From Bacillota bacterium (GTDB lineage: Bacteria > Bacillota > Clostridia > Christensenellales > CAG-138), in contig JAFABA010000006.1 of NCBI GenBank assembly GCA_023426265.1, positions 1-34,884 on the forward strand: a DNA stretch of 34,884 bases. Reading direction: 5' to 3'. A program made the position numbers and the translations under genes. The first letter of the stretch is position 1. Each line of letters begins with the position of its first letter. This document shows, piece after piece, positions 15,575 through 23,279 of the stretch. The notes under the pieces are model-generated. The model was not told the DNA's origin. It ran no database searches and saw nothing but the letters and a program-made list of their open reading frames with translations.

Positions 15575-16276
15575 ATGGCCGAATTAACAATTGTGGAAAT
15601 CATCATACGCCTCGCTTTGGCGATCGTCTGCTCCGGAATCATTGGCTTTGACAGGCAGTTTAAGCACAGGCCCGCCGGTTTAAGGACGCATATCCTGGTT
15701 TGTGTGGGTGCTACTCTGGTGGCGCTGATCCAGAAGCAAATCGAAGTCGAGTCCCTCACGATCGCGATCACTTACCCAGATTTGTCCGAAATCATCCGCT
15801 CCGATCCCGCCCGGCTGATCGCGCAAGTCGTAAGCGGCATCGGGTTTTTAGGCGCGGGAACAATCATCGTGACAAAGCGGTCCATTATGGGTCTTACGAC
15901 GGCGGCTTCACTCTGGGCGGTCGCAGGTCTTGGCCTTGCGATTGGAATGGGATATTACGCAATCACCGTGGCCGGATTCTTTTCCATTATCGTGGTGCTT
16001 ACGCTCTTGAAAAAGGTCATACACATCCCCGTTTTAAAACGCCTTGAAATCCAGCAGGACACGCCCAAGGAGACGGAGGCGTTCATCAGCGGATATTTTA
16101 AAGAAAAGAACATCCGCGTCAAGGACGTGGAGCATGACGCGACTTTCTCCAACGGAAAAAGCACATATACGCATCTGTATACCATCGAAATCCCCAAAGA
16201 CATTGATTTTTCGGATATCATAGAGGATCTGTCCAAATGCAAGGGGATTGAGCGGATACGGGCGATCAATATATAG
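15575..16276 (+). CDS. mgtC: MgtC/SapB-family membrane protein
   Basis: Inner-membrane protein; the family is linked to growth at low magnesium and to phosphate and ATP homeostasis. 233 residues: four or five N-terminal helices with the signature blocks GIIGFDRQFKHRPAGLRTH and VSGIGFLGAGTI, helix to about 150, then a soluble C-terminal ACT-like domain (about 155-233). ATG at 15575 is chosen because GGGGG lies 8 nt upstream; ATG 15569 would sit too close. The gene starts 14 nt after the permease stop, so it is the last gene of the ABC operon. Its inclusion hints that the imported compound changes cellular phosphate, but that is inference. Confidence 0.93.
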   Translation: MAELTIVEIIIRLALAIVCSGIIGFDRQFKHRPAGLRTHILVCVGATLVALIQKQIEVESLTIAITYPDLSEIIRSDPARLIAQVVSGIGFLGAGTIIVTKRSIMGLTTAASLWAVAGLGLAIGMGYYAITVAGFFSIIVVLTLLKKVIHIPVLKRLEIQQDTPKETEAFISGYFKEKNIRVKDVEHDATFSNGKSTYTHLYTIEIPKDIDFSDIIEDLSKCKGIERIRAINI

Positions 16277-16334
16277 CGATATAATTAAGAAATTTCAAAT
16301 GAAATTCATCCATAAAATACATTATAACGGAGTG

Positions 16335-16370
16335 TGGCGTAGCGTAAAAAGCTACGCCATTCTTTCTTCT
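16335..16370 (+). terminator. Terminator of the GDPD-ABC-mgtC operon
   Basis: Perfect 9-bp stem TGGCGTAGC/GCTACGCCA with loop GTAAAAA, followed by TTCTTTCTTCT. It lies 58 nt after the mgtC stop. Confidence 0.85.
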
Positions 16371-16436
16371 ACTGATGTGTTCAATAGAAACAGCGGCTTT
16401 AGTTAAGTTATAGAAAAATACAGTTGCAATACTATT

Positions 16437-17216
16437 TTACTTAAAAGCTGAATTGATCATGCGATGATAGAGTGATTGAGGCATACAGGACGTTAAGAAA
16501 ATCAGCAATTTCGTAGACCATCCGCTTATACATATCGCTTTATTTTTTTTCATAGCTTTTACCGATTGTACAACTACCTGTTCAGGTTCCTCCCAACGCA
16601 AAATGCCCCTGTTTTTTTGGCATTCTTTACTCATACCCATTTTTTCGTGTAAATCTGTCTTTGTCAGACCAGGGCATAGCGCTTGTACATATATGTTTGT
16701 TTCCATCAATTCAAGGTACAGGCCATGTGAAAACTGTTTTATATACGCCTTTGTGCCGGAATAAACCGCGTTCTTTTTTATGATCATATAAGCAGCATCA
16801 GAGGCGACATTGATAACAGTTCCCTCATTGCGGGAAATCATATGTGGCAACAGGGAAAAAGTCAATCTAATCGTACAGGTAATGTGCAATTCATTCATTT
16901 GAAGCCAACTCTCTAAACCAGCCTCATAAAATGATTTATTTAACGCAAAACCAGCGTTGTTAACCAATACAACGGCCTGTTTTTCTATGCCTAAAGCTAT
17001 CAGCTTATCTTGAACAAACACATCCGATAAGTCGCCTACAAAAGCTGTTGCTTCTATGTCGTATTTATTTATAAGCTCATTTACGGTGTCCTGCAGCAGT
17101 AAAACCCTTGTTCCAGCAGCAATAATATTATAACCCTCGCGTGCAAAATGAAAGGCAAACGCTTTGCCTATACCGCTAGTCGCACCAGTAATCAATGCCC
17201 ATTTGCCGTTACGCAT
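16437..17216 (-). CDS. Short-chain dehydrogenase/reductase (classical SDR)
   Basis: NAD(P)-dependent oxidoreductase. 259 residues. Cofactor motif TGATSGIGKA near 12, LVNNAGFAL near 90, catalytic Ser in NVASDAAYM and the Y-x3-K pair in VYSGTKAY near 150. The start at 17216 is preferred to 17225 because GGAG lies 9 nt before it and only 1 nt before the other. It overlaps the end of the marR gene by a few bases, so the two are translationally coupled. Base composition here is visibly more AT-rich than the neighbours, with more ATA and AGA codons. Substrate unknown; the C-terminal part is hydrophobic (LLIFLTSCMP), suggesting loose membrane association. Confidence 0.9.
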   Translation of the reverse strand: MRNGKWALITGATSGIGKAFAFHFAREGYNIIAAGTRVLLLQDTVNELINKYDIEATAFVGDLSDVFVQDKLIALGIEKQAVVLVNNAGFALNKSFYEAGLESWLQMNELHITCTIRLTFSLLPHMISRNEGTVINVASDAAYMIIKKNAVYSGTKAYIKQFSHGLYLELMETNIYVQALCPGLTKTDLHEKMGMSKECQKNRGILRWEEPEQVVVQSVKAMKKNKAICISGWSTKLLIFLTSCMPQSLYHRMINSAFK

Positions 17217-17646
17217 GGTTATCATCTCCGATGGATTTTTTTAGCAAACGCAGCAAAGTTTCTGCTTCTGCCGTATCTAACCTATTGAGTATTTGTAACA
17301 GATAAGACTGTTCAAGTCCCAAGTGTTCCTTTTGAACAACTGTTCCTGTTTCTGTTATGCACAAAGAAAACGCCCTTTTATCGTTACTCATTGAAGCACG
17401 CTCTACATAACCTTTTTTAACAAGGCGATTTACTGCGCTGGTTAGCGTGCTTTTAGGGATATTTAGTCGCACACAAATCTCTTTGAGTATTATGTGCGGA
17501 TAATCATGCAATAACTGTAAAATGCTGATCTCCGTAGTTGATAGTTTGCTGATATGCAAATATTTCTTATCCTTCATTTTGTTCTGGAATTGACCTATGA
17601 GCATATGCAAAATTTCACTGAGTTCTTTTATCTTATCTGTATACAT
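17209..17646 (-). CDS. MarR-family transcriptional regulator
   Basis: Winged-helix repressor that usually responds to phenolic or lipophilic compounds. 145 residues, family-sized. wHTH from about 40 to 100: LSTTEISILQLL, LKEICVRLNIPKSTLTSAVNRLVKKGYVERASMSNDKRAFSLCIT, with the MarR wing (SNDKR) intact. GGGGGAG sits just before the ATG at 17646; an upstream in-frame start at 17661 falls inside the operator and lacks a ribosome site. First gene of a two-gene operon with the SDR, behind a double operator it presumably binds, so it probably controls itself and the SDR. Confidence 0.92.
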   Translation of the reverse strand: MYTDKIKELSEILHMLIGQFQNKMKDKKYLHISKLSTTEISILQLLHDYPHIILKEICVRLNIPKSTLTSAVNRLVKKGYVERASMSNDKRAFSLCITETGTVVQKEHLGLEQSYLLQILNRLDTAEAETLLRLLKKSIGDDNHA

Positions 17647-17662
17647 AACTCCCCCAAACATT

Positions 17663-17702
17663 GTACGATTATCGTACTACCGTTATAGTACGATAATCGT
17701 AC
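17663..17702. promoter_or_regulatory. Double palindromic operator of the marR-SDR operon
   Basis: Two 15-bp near-perfect palindromes, GTACGATTATCGTAC (17663-17677) and GTACGATAATCGTAC (17688-17702), centres 25 bp apart. With flanks, 17659-17706 is a perfect 19-bp inverted repeat around a 10-bp spacer. One site lies between -35 and -10, the other covers the predicted start. This size and symmetry fit MarR dimers. Confidence 0.8.
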
Positions 17703-17713
17703 AATGTTGTCAA
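17685..17713 (-). promoter_or_regulatory. Promoter of the marR-SDR operon
   Basis: Minus strand: -35 TTGACA (17708-17713, consensus), 17-bp spacer, -10 TACTAT (17685-17690). Leader about 32 nt. Confidence 0.75.
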
Positions 17714-17827
17714 GCGGATTGTTAACGATATGCATCCTGTTTGCGTTGCAGGGATAATAAGTTCGTTTGCCGCCCATTGTGAACGATACGCTTGTTTCAG
17801 ACATGTTTTTTACTGAAAATCCGGCAG

Positions 17828-18307
17828 CTATATCTCGACTTCTGATATCCCGCACTCGATTCGGCTTCCTGTAAGTACAATGGTTCCATACGTGGCGGGA
17901 ATGCTTTCGTTCAATTTGCGGCCGATCCGGCCTGGATTCATAACCCACATGCCATCGATATGGCTTAAAAACGGCCTGTGCGTATGCCCAAAGAGGACAA
18001 TATGCGCGTTGTTGCGCGTACCTGCGCCGCATAATTCTGTCAAACCGTTCTTCACCTTATATATATGGCCGTGCGTCATATATACGCGTGTGTTTTCGAA
18101 TGTAAAAAGCGCTTCTATGCTGCCGCAGCTTCCCAGATCCGTATTCCCCTTCACAAGGTGTACTCTGATATCGGTATTTTTCTGCAATTCGATCCCGTCC
18201 GCAATATGGTCTCCCAAATGCAAAATTACATCAGGTTGTTCAAGCTTCACAACAGCCAGCATTGTGGGCACATCGGTATGTGAATCTGCAAAAACAATGA
18301 TTTTCAC
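17828..18307 (-). CDS. YfcE/MJ0936-type metallophosphoesterase
   Basis: Small calcineurin-like phosphodiesterase with two metals; targets unknown. 159 residues, usual for the family. All metal motifs are in order: FADSHTD (D8, H10), LHLGDH near 32, KGNTDL near 54, MTHGHIYK near 77 and FGHTHRP near 106. The GTG start is supported by GGGAGG 7 nt upstream. It lies upstream of marR on the same strand with a separate promoter between. No close functional neighbours. Confidence 0.92.
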   Translation of the reverse strand: MKIIVFADSHTDVPTMLAVVKLEQPDVILHLGDHIADGIELQKNTDIRVHLVKGNTDLGSCGSIEALFTFENTRVYMTHGHIYKVKNGLTELCGAGTRNNAHIVLFGHTHRPFLSHIDGMWVMNPGRIGRKLNESIPATYGTIVLTGSRIECGISEVEI

Positions 18308-18473
18308 GCCTTATCCTCCCGCTGTTCTTTTTCACCGGACTTTTCTCATCCCCACCGTTGTGTTCACAGGCAGCATACTTTTCTTTACGACGCTGGGCCA
18401 CTTTATTTTAACATGAAGCAATCCAATTATATCATTACGGATCCCGCGTTTGTTCCACAGCTGCTATTTGCTC

Positions 18474-18501
18474 AAAAAAGCAGAGAGCATATCCTCTCTG
18501 C
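18474..18501 (-). terminator. Terminator of the xylulokinase gene
   Basis: Minus strand: perfect 8-bp stem GCAGAGAG/CTCTCTGC with a 6-nt loop, followed by TTTTTTGAG. It lies 57 nt beyond the stop. Confidence 0.85.
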
Positions 18502-18558
18502 CTTGCACATGTATATCAACACAGTCCGCTTCCCGGAGAACGGGCCTTGTCCTGCGTC

Positions 18559-20085
18559 TTACAGCGCCGCAAGTGCCGCGTACTGGGCTTTCAGCGAAGG
18601 ATATACGGTCTTATAGAGTGCGTAATAGGGTGCGTACGCCTTTACGCGCGCTTCATCCGGCTGCTGGAGCGGATTGAGACGGATCACGGCATCGCACGCT
18701 TCGGGCACGCTCTTATAAACGCCGGCGCCCACGCCCGCAAGCAACGCTACACCCAGCGCCGGGCCTTCCCCGGAGGAAGCGACGGTGGCGACCGGGCAGT
18801 TTAACACGTCCGAAAGCATCTGCCTCCACAAAGTACTCCTTGCGCCGCCGCCCGTAGCTAAGAGTTCCTTGGGCACGATGCCCATGCCGTGCAATACATC
18901 CAGGCATTCCCGCTGGGAGTAGGAGACCCCTTCCATTACGGCGCGCAGCATATCGTACTTGGTGTGGATGGCGGAAAGGCCGATAAACGCGCCGCGGGCG
19001 TCGGGGTCGAGTATCGGGGAGCGTTCGCCCATCAAATAAGGAAGGTACAGCAAGCGGTTGGAGCCGATGGGCACACGCGCGGCCTGGACGTTCATCAGCT
19101 CGTACGGGTCCACCCCCATGCCCGCGGCGGTTTCCATTTCCGCGGCAAAGAAATGATCACGGAACCACTTCAAAGAGAGGCCCGCCGAAAGCGTGCAGCT
19201 CATAACCGTATAGCAGCCGGGCACGGCGTGGCAGAACGTGTGCACGCGCCCGCCGGGGTCTATGCGTACGCTGTCCGCATGCGCGAATATGACGCCCGAC
19301 GTGCCTATGGTCAAAAACGCGCGGCCTTCCCTGACAACGCCGGTCCCCACGGCAGCGGCTGCATTGTCTCCCGCGCCGCCTACAACGGGCGTGCCTTCCG
19401 CTAAACCGGTGAGGGCCGCGACTTCTTTTGTAATATGCCCCGTGACGTCGGGCGATTCATAGACTTTGGGCAAAAGCGCGCCGTCGATATCCAGTATGGA
19501 GAGCACTTCTTCCGACCAGCGGCGCTTGGGTACATCCAAAAGGTTGGTGCCCGCGGCGTCCGACGCTTCGGTGGCATATACGCCGGTCAGCCGATACCGG
19601 ATATAATCCTTGGGCAAAAGCATCATGCGGCATTCTTGATACAGTTCCGGCTCGTGTTTGCGCACCCAAAGCACCTTGCCCGCAGTAAAGCCGGTGAGCG
19701 CGGGGTTGGCCGTGATGGCAATGAGCTTTTCCTTGCCCACCTTTTCGGTGATTTCCGCACATTCCGCCGCAGTGCGGCCATCGCACCACAGAATGCTGCG
19801 CCGCAACACCTCGCCTTTCGCGTTGAGCATAACGAGCCCGTGCATCTGGCCGGAAAGACCCACACCCTTGATATCCTTGGCTTCCACGCCCGAGCGGGAG
19901 ACGACCTCCCGTATGGTTTCGGCAGCGGCGCGCCACCAATCCTCCGGGTCCTGCTCCGCCCAGCCGTTTTGCGGCTGATAAAGCGGATACTCCCTCACCG
20001 CTGAGGCGATACGGTTCCCCGCCTCGTCAAATAACACCGTCTTGGTACCGGACGTCCCGATATCTACGCCGATCAAATATTGCAT
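18559..20085 (-). CDS. xylB: Xylulokinase (FGGY family)
   Basis: Phosphorylates D-xylulose to xylulose 5-phosphate for the pentose phosphate pathway. 508 residues (family about 480-510). N-terminal ATPase-fold motif LIGVDIGTSGTKTVLFD, then WAEQDPEDWW near 48, GLSGQMHGLV near 77, the DYIRYRLTG segment near 155, SDAAGTNLLDV near 172, the catalytic-Asp block GGAGDNAAAAVGTG near 232 and the C-terminal TGGGARSTLWRQMLSDVLNCPV near 415. The frame is open further upstream, but AGGAGGG lies 4 nt before the ATG at 20085. No xylA, xylose transporter or regulator sits beside it, so another FGGY pentulose substrate is possible. Confident as FGGY, fairly confident as XylB. Confidence 0.92.
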   Translation of the reverse strand: MQYLIGVDIGTSGTKTVLFDEAGNRIASAVREYPLYQPQNGWAEQDPEDWWRAAAETIREVVSRSGVEAKDIKGVGLSGQMHGLVMLNAKGEVLRRSILWCDGRTAAECAEITEKVGKEKLIAITANPALTGFTAGKVLWVRKHEPELYQECRMMLLPKDYIRYRLTGVYATEASDAAGTNLLDVPKRRWSEEVLSILDIDGALLPKVYESPDVTGHITKEVAALTGLAEGTPVVGGAGDNAAAAVGTGVVREGRAFLTIGTSGVIFAHADSVRIDPGGRVHTFCHAVPGCYTVMSCTLSAGLSLKWFRDHFFAAEMETAAGMGVDPYELMNVQAARVPIGSNRLLYLPYLMGERSPILDPDARGAFIGLSAIHTKYDMLRAVMEGVSYSQRECLDVLHGMGIVPKELLATGGGARSTLWRQMLSDVLNCPVATVASSGEGPALGVALLAGVGAGVYKSVPEACDAVIRLNPLQQPDEARVKAYAPYYALYKTVYPSLKAQYAALAAL

Positions 20086-20304
20086 AAGTCCCTCCTGATC
20101 AATTCGCTTTCCGAAAAGATGAAATATGAACGCATGAAGGCGATGCAGCAGCGCCTCAGGCAAGGCTGCAACTATACTTACTTTACCATTATGGGACATG
20201 GTTGGAAAGAGGTTTTAGGGGTTTCGAATTGTTTCGATACTCCGCCTGATTAAGGCAAGGGGAGTCGAACTCTGCGCCCATAGCCGCTGATTTGACTCCT
20301 TGCC
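20086..20304. other. Spacer with a long imperfect inverted repeat
   Basis: No gene. AAGGCAAGGGGAGTCG (20254-20270 region) faces ACTCCTTGCCTT (20296-20308 region) across about 36 nt; it follows the exporter operon on minus and may be a weak terminator. No clear xylB promoter was identified. Confidence 0.35.
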
Positions 20305-21018
20305 TTATGCAATCTTCCTGATAAATTTCCTGTAAAGCGCCCATAGAAAGATTAACGTTGACACCAGCGCCGGAATGAGCAGCAGCGCGTCCTGCTCCAG
20401 GATATATTTTGCGATCCAGAAGGAGGGCAGCAAAGAAAACAGATATTGGGCGTTGGACGAAAGAAAAAACGGAACCATAAGCCCCAGCAGAAGCAAGCCG
20501 GAAAGCTTTGCCATCGCCATGCCTTCCACCCGGTTATGCGAATAGGAAAACAGGAGCAGCGCAACCGCAATGCTCATGAGGGCGGTTAAAGCGCATGCGG
20601 ACAGCGCCATGAAAAAGTTCCAAGGGGTCAAAGAAAATAAGCGCAGGAATCCAAGAGAGACAAGGAACGCGATTATGGCCGGGAATACCAGCCTTGATAC
20701 GATGTAGCCCATCTTCCCCACAGGCGTAACCGCAAGATAATTGGCCATGTTTTCATCGTATTCCGTCAGCATCATCATGGCGGAAGCAAAGCAGAACATA
20801 TACGGCGTAACAAACGCCAAAAACAAATCGAACAGCAGGTAGTAATCAAGCAAGATTGCCCCTTTTTGCAAATAGGCGCACAACGCAGTCTCCAGCGCAG
20901 GTATGCCAAAGCGGAAGAAAAACGCGGACAGCACAGCGGCCATACAGGCCGTTATGAGCATGCTGTCCTTCCATATCTGCCGCACAAACAGAGCAAAGGA
21001 ATAATACAGAGGCCTCAT
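20305..21018 (-). CDS. ABC-2 type exporter permease (second)
   Basis: Membrane half of an ABC exporter. 237 residues with about six hydrophobic helices (MLITACMAAVLSAFFF, FLAFVTPYMFCFASAMMML, FVSLGFLRLFSL-like and others). GGAGG lies 9 nt before the ATG at 21018; the ATG overlaps the previous stop as ATGA. A longer frame exists upstream but lies antisense to nothing useful and lacks a ribosome site. Last gene of the TetR exporter operon. By layout it resembles fluoroquinolone-type export systems (ATPase plus two unlike ABC-2 permeases). Exported compound unknown. Confidence 0.82.
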   Translation of the reverse strand: MRPLYYSFALFVRQIWKDSMLITACMAAVLSAFFFRFGIPALETALCAYLQKGAILLDYYLLFDLFLAFVTPYMFCFASAMMMLTEYDENMANYLAVTPVGKMGYIVSRLVFPAIIAFLVSLGFLRLFSLTPWNFFMALSACALTALMSIAVALLLFSYSHNRVEGMAMAKLSGLLLLGLMVPFFLSSNAQYLFSLLPSFWIAKYILEQDALLLIPALVSTLIFLWALYRKFIRKIA

Positions 21019-21698
21019 AGCTTCATACCTCCGAGCGTACGAAAACTCTTTGTGACCAGGCGGCGTGCAAGTACTGCAAACAATACCGTCCAGCCCAAAA
21101 GAATCAGAGCGGCGGACAGCGCGTTTTTGCCGTTTTTCAAAAGCTCTATGATGCACACGCCTGGATGAAACAGCAGCGCCCCCGGCTGATACCCAAACAG
21201 CCATGCGATAGCCGGAATATTGATGATGATTTCCGCCGGGATGGTCGCCACAATAAATTGATTGAGCGTCGCGATATTGGCGGCGATCATTAGGCCTATG
21301 GATGAGAATAGGCAGGAACCAAAGAATACGCCCAATACAAACCCAAACGGATTTTTGACCGCCTCTGTGCCAAGACCAATCAAAAGCCCTGCCGCGGTGG
21401 ATATAAGCGCGATGGAAACAAGCTTTGCCCCCACATATTCCAACGGCTTTACAGGCGAAACGGCGATGCTGTTGAGCGCCCGTTCGCTCTTTTCAAGCAA
21501 CGCGATCGCACCCATAAAATACAGCCCCATGGCGGCCGGGTCCGAAAATATCATCAACACGGCGGCCTGTTCCCGCCATGCAAAAGGCAATGCGTAAAGC
21601 AGGCTGATATACAGTATAGTAAAAAGCGCATACAAAAAGTAAAACCCGTATTTGAGCTGAAACCGGATATCGCCTATGAGCAGCGCTTTTGCTCTCAT
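21015..21698 (-). CDS. ABC-2 type exporter permease (first; fluoroquinolone-export-like)
   Basis: 227 residues, about six transmembrane helices. The segments LLIGDIRFQLKYGFYFLYALFT (N-terminus), MGLYFMGAIALLEKSERALNSIAVSPVKPLEYVGAKL and NPFGFVLGVFFGSCLFSSIGLMIA match permeases annotated as fluoroquinolone export permease. Start and stop overlap the neighbouring genes by 4 bp each (ATGA), showing tight translational coupling. Likely forms a heterodimer with the 20305 gene product. Naming by family only; drug export is not shown. Confidence 0.85.
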   Translation of the reverse strand: MRAKALLIGDIRFQLKYGFYFLYALFTILYISLLYALPFAWREQAAVLMIFSDPAAMGLYFMGAIALLEKSERALNSIAVSPVKPLEYVGAKLVSIALISTAAGLLIGLGTEAVKNPFGFVLGVFFGSCLFSSIGLMIAANIATLNQFIVATIPAEIIINIPAIAWLFGYQPGALLFHPGVCIIELLKNGKNALSAALILLGWTVLFAVLARRLVTKSFRTLGGMKL

Positions 21699-22540
21699 TG
21701 CAGCCGCCTCCCCGTCAGTTCCACAAAAATATCGTTAAGTGTAGGCTCGCTGCTGTGGATAGAGAGGAGCCTGTTTCCCTCTATCAGGCGCTTTAGCTCC
21801 TCATCCTCACCGGTATTGCCAAGCGGAATTTCCGCCTGCAATTCCCGGCCATTTTGCAAATACGTGTAACGGACCATGGAGGCGCCGCGAGACATGATCA
21901 AATTCCGCGGGGTATCCAGCGCGCGAAGGTTTCCATCCACAATAAACGCAACACGGTCGCAAAGCTCCGTCGCATCGTACATGTTGTGGGTGGTCAGAAC
22001 GATTGTCTTCCCTTTCGCCTTCTCCCGCAAAATGACGTCCTTTAACCGCCTGGCGTTGGAAGGATCAAGCCCCGAGGTCGGTTCATCCAAAAAGAGCAAG
22101 GCAGGGTCATGAAGCAAGGCTTTGATAAAATTCAGCCGTGTTTTCATGCCCTTGGAATAATCGGACACCTTTTTGTCCGCTTCGCCGCTTAAGCCCACGC
22201 ATTCGAGCAGCGGCTCAATTTGCTGCCGTTTTTGATAAAGGGAAGCAAAGAAGTTCAGGTTTTCACACGCCGTAAGCTTCTCATAGAGGCTTGGAAACTC
22301 AAAGTCCACGCCGATCCCTTCATAAAAGCTGTTGTCGTGCCGTCTTACTTCTGTTCCATTTACGGTCACGCTACCCGAATAGGAAGGCAGAAGCCCGGTG
22401 AGTATTTTTTGCAGCGTGCTTTTGCCCGCGCCGGATGGGCCCAGGAAACCGAAAATCTCGCCGGACTCCACCGTAAAGCTCATATTTTCAATAAAGGGCG
22501 TTTTTGTATAGGTGAAACTCAGCTCGTTTACCCGTATCAT
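21695..22540 (-). CDS. ABC exporter ATP-binding protein
   Basis: ATPase of the ABC-2 exporter. 281 residues. Walker A GPSGAGKST near 34, a Q-loop region GVDFEFPSLYEKLTACENL where the usual Q is replaced by an E-rich segment, ABC signature DYSKGMKTRL near 127, Walker B LLFLDEPTSGLD near 147 and H-loop VLTTHNMYDATELCD near 180. The signature SKGMK is typical of export ATPases of the drug/CcmA group. It overlaps both neighbours by 4 bp (ATGA). No TOBE domain, as expected for exporters. Confidence 0.93.
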   Translation of the reverse strand: MIRVNELSFTYTKTPFIENMSFTVESGEIFGFLGPSGAGKSTLQKILTGLLPSYSGSVTVNGTEVRRHDNSFYEGIGVDFEFPSLYEKLTACENLNFFASLYQKRQQIEPLLECVGLSGEADKKVSDYSKGMKTRLNFIKALLHDPALLFLDEPTSGLDPSNARRLKDVILREKAKGKTIVLTTHNMYDATELCDRVAFIVDGNLRALDTPRNLIMSRGASMVRYTYLQNGRELQAEIPLGNTGEDEELKRLIEGNRLLSIHSSEPTLNDIFVELTGRRLQ

Positions 22541-23142
22541 AACGTTCCCCCTTCAAACAGCTGTTTGACGACCCCGCGGAGCATAACGCGGATTGCGTCC
22601 TCAAACATATCCTCGCCGATTTCCCGGCGGTGAGACATTGTGCAGAATATGGCCCGCAGCGCGGCGCTGAATACCTGAATATTGCCTTCCGCCTGCACGC
22701 CGGGAAGCAAGGAAAGCAGCCGTTCCATGCTCAGATCGTCATTTTGGGCATGGGCCTTCGCAACCTCCGGCGGCAGTTTGCGCACCAAGAGCTCGAGATC
22801 GCCGCTCGCGGCAAACGAATAGAGAAACGTGGAATTTACCTGCTTGTATATGCCGAAAATCAGTTCGGTAACGGTATCCGCGTTGATGTTGCCGTTGAGT
22901 TCTTCTATCCGGCGCAGGACGTCGCTTTGCAGTTCGTTGTGCAACGCGCAGAACACCTCAAAAAACAGCATTTCCTTGGAGGGGTAGAACAGATAGAACG
23001 TGCCCTTGGGAATCTGGACGCGTTTTACAAGTTCGTCCACCGTGGTTTTGCGCATGCCATACCTTGCCAGGCAGGCATGGGCTTCCTCCATCAGCCGTTT
23101 TTTGATATAGACGCGCTCGCTTTCGGTAAATGTCTTTGGCAT
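22537..23142 (-). CDS. TetR-family transcriptional regulator of the exporter operon
   Basis: 201 residues. N-terminal HTH (about 18-60): LMEEAHACLARYGMRKTTVDELVKRVQIPKGTFYLFYPSKEMLFFEVF, the TetR signature with the GTFYLFYPSKE recognition-helix end. The C-terminal ligand domain is variable. AAGG lies 8 nt before the ATG. First gene of the operon; its stop overlaps the ATPase start by 4 bp. A 32-bp palindromic operator covers its -10 box, so it most likely represses itself and the exporter until an exported compound binds. Confidence 0.93.
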   Translation of the reverse strand: MPKTFTESERVYIKKRLMEEAHACLARYGMRKTTVDELVKRVQIPKGTFYLFYPSKEMLFFEVFCALHNELQSDVLRRIEELNGNINADTVTELIFGIYKQVNSTFLYSFAASGDLELLVRKLPPEVAKAHAQNDDLSMERLLSLLPGVQAEGNIQVFSAALRAIFCTMSHRREIGEDMFEDAIRVMLRGVVKQLFEGGTL

Positions 23143-23157
23143 ATCATCATCCTTGTC

Positions 23158-23189
23158 TATTTGACTATATAAATGATTATAGTCAAATA
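23158..23189. promoter_or_regulatory. TetR operator: 12-bp perfect inverted repeat
   Basis: Arms TATTTGACTATA (23158-23169) and TATAGTCAAATA (23178-23189), separated by 8 bp. The downstream arm contains the -10 of the TetR promoter. Length and symmetry fit a TetR-family dimer. Confidence 0.8.
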
Positions 23190-23203
23190 ATATGTCAAGT
23201 CAA
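23176..23203 (-). promoter_or_regulatory. Promoter of the TetR-exporter operon
   Basis: Minus strand: -35 TTGACT (23198-23203), 16-bp spacer, -10 TATAAT (23176-23181). Near-consensus, consistent with a promoter that is held off by a repressor. Confidence 0.75.
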
Positions 23204-23279
23204 CCCCTTCGTCAGGCGGCATTGGCAGCGCCCGCCGACGCATGAAGAGGTAAAAGCCATATGTTGCTTAGAATACAGG

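Noticed and set aside
18413..18616. 67-codon open frame on plus
   Set aside because: Overlaps the xylB terminator and 3' end, has no ribosome site and no similarity I recognise.
20250..20300. tRNA-like fragment (GAGTCGAACTCTGCGCCC)
   Set aside because: Resembles a T-arm by eye, but no acceptor, D or anticodon stems can be built around it.
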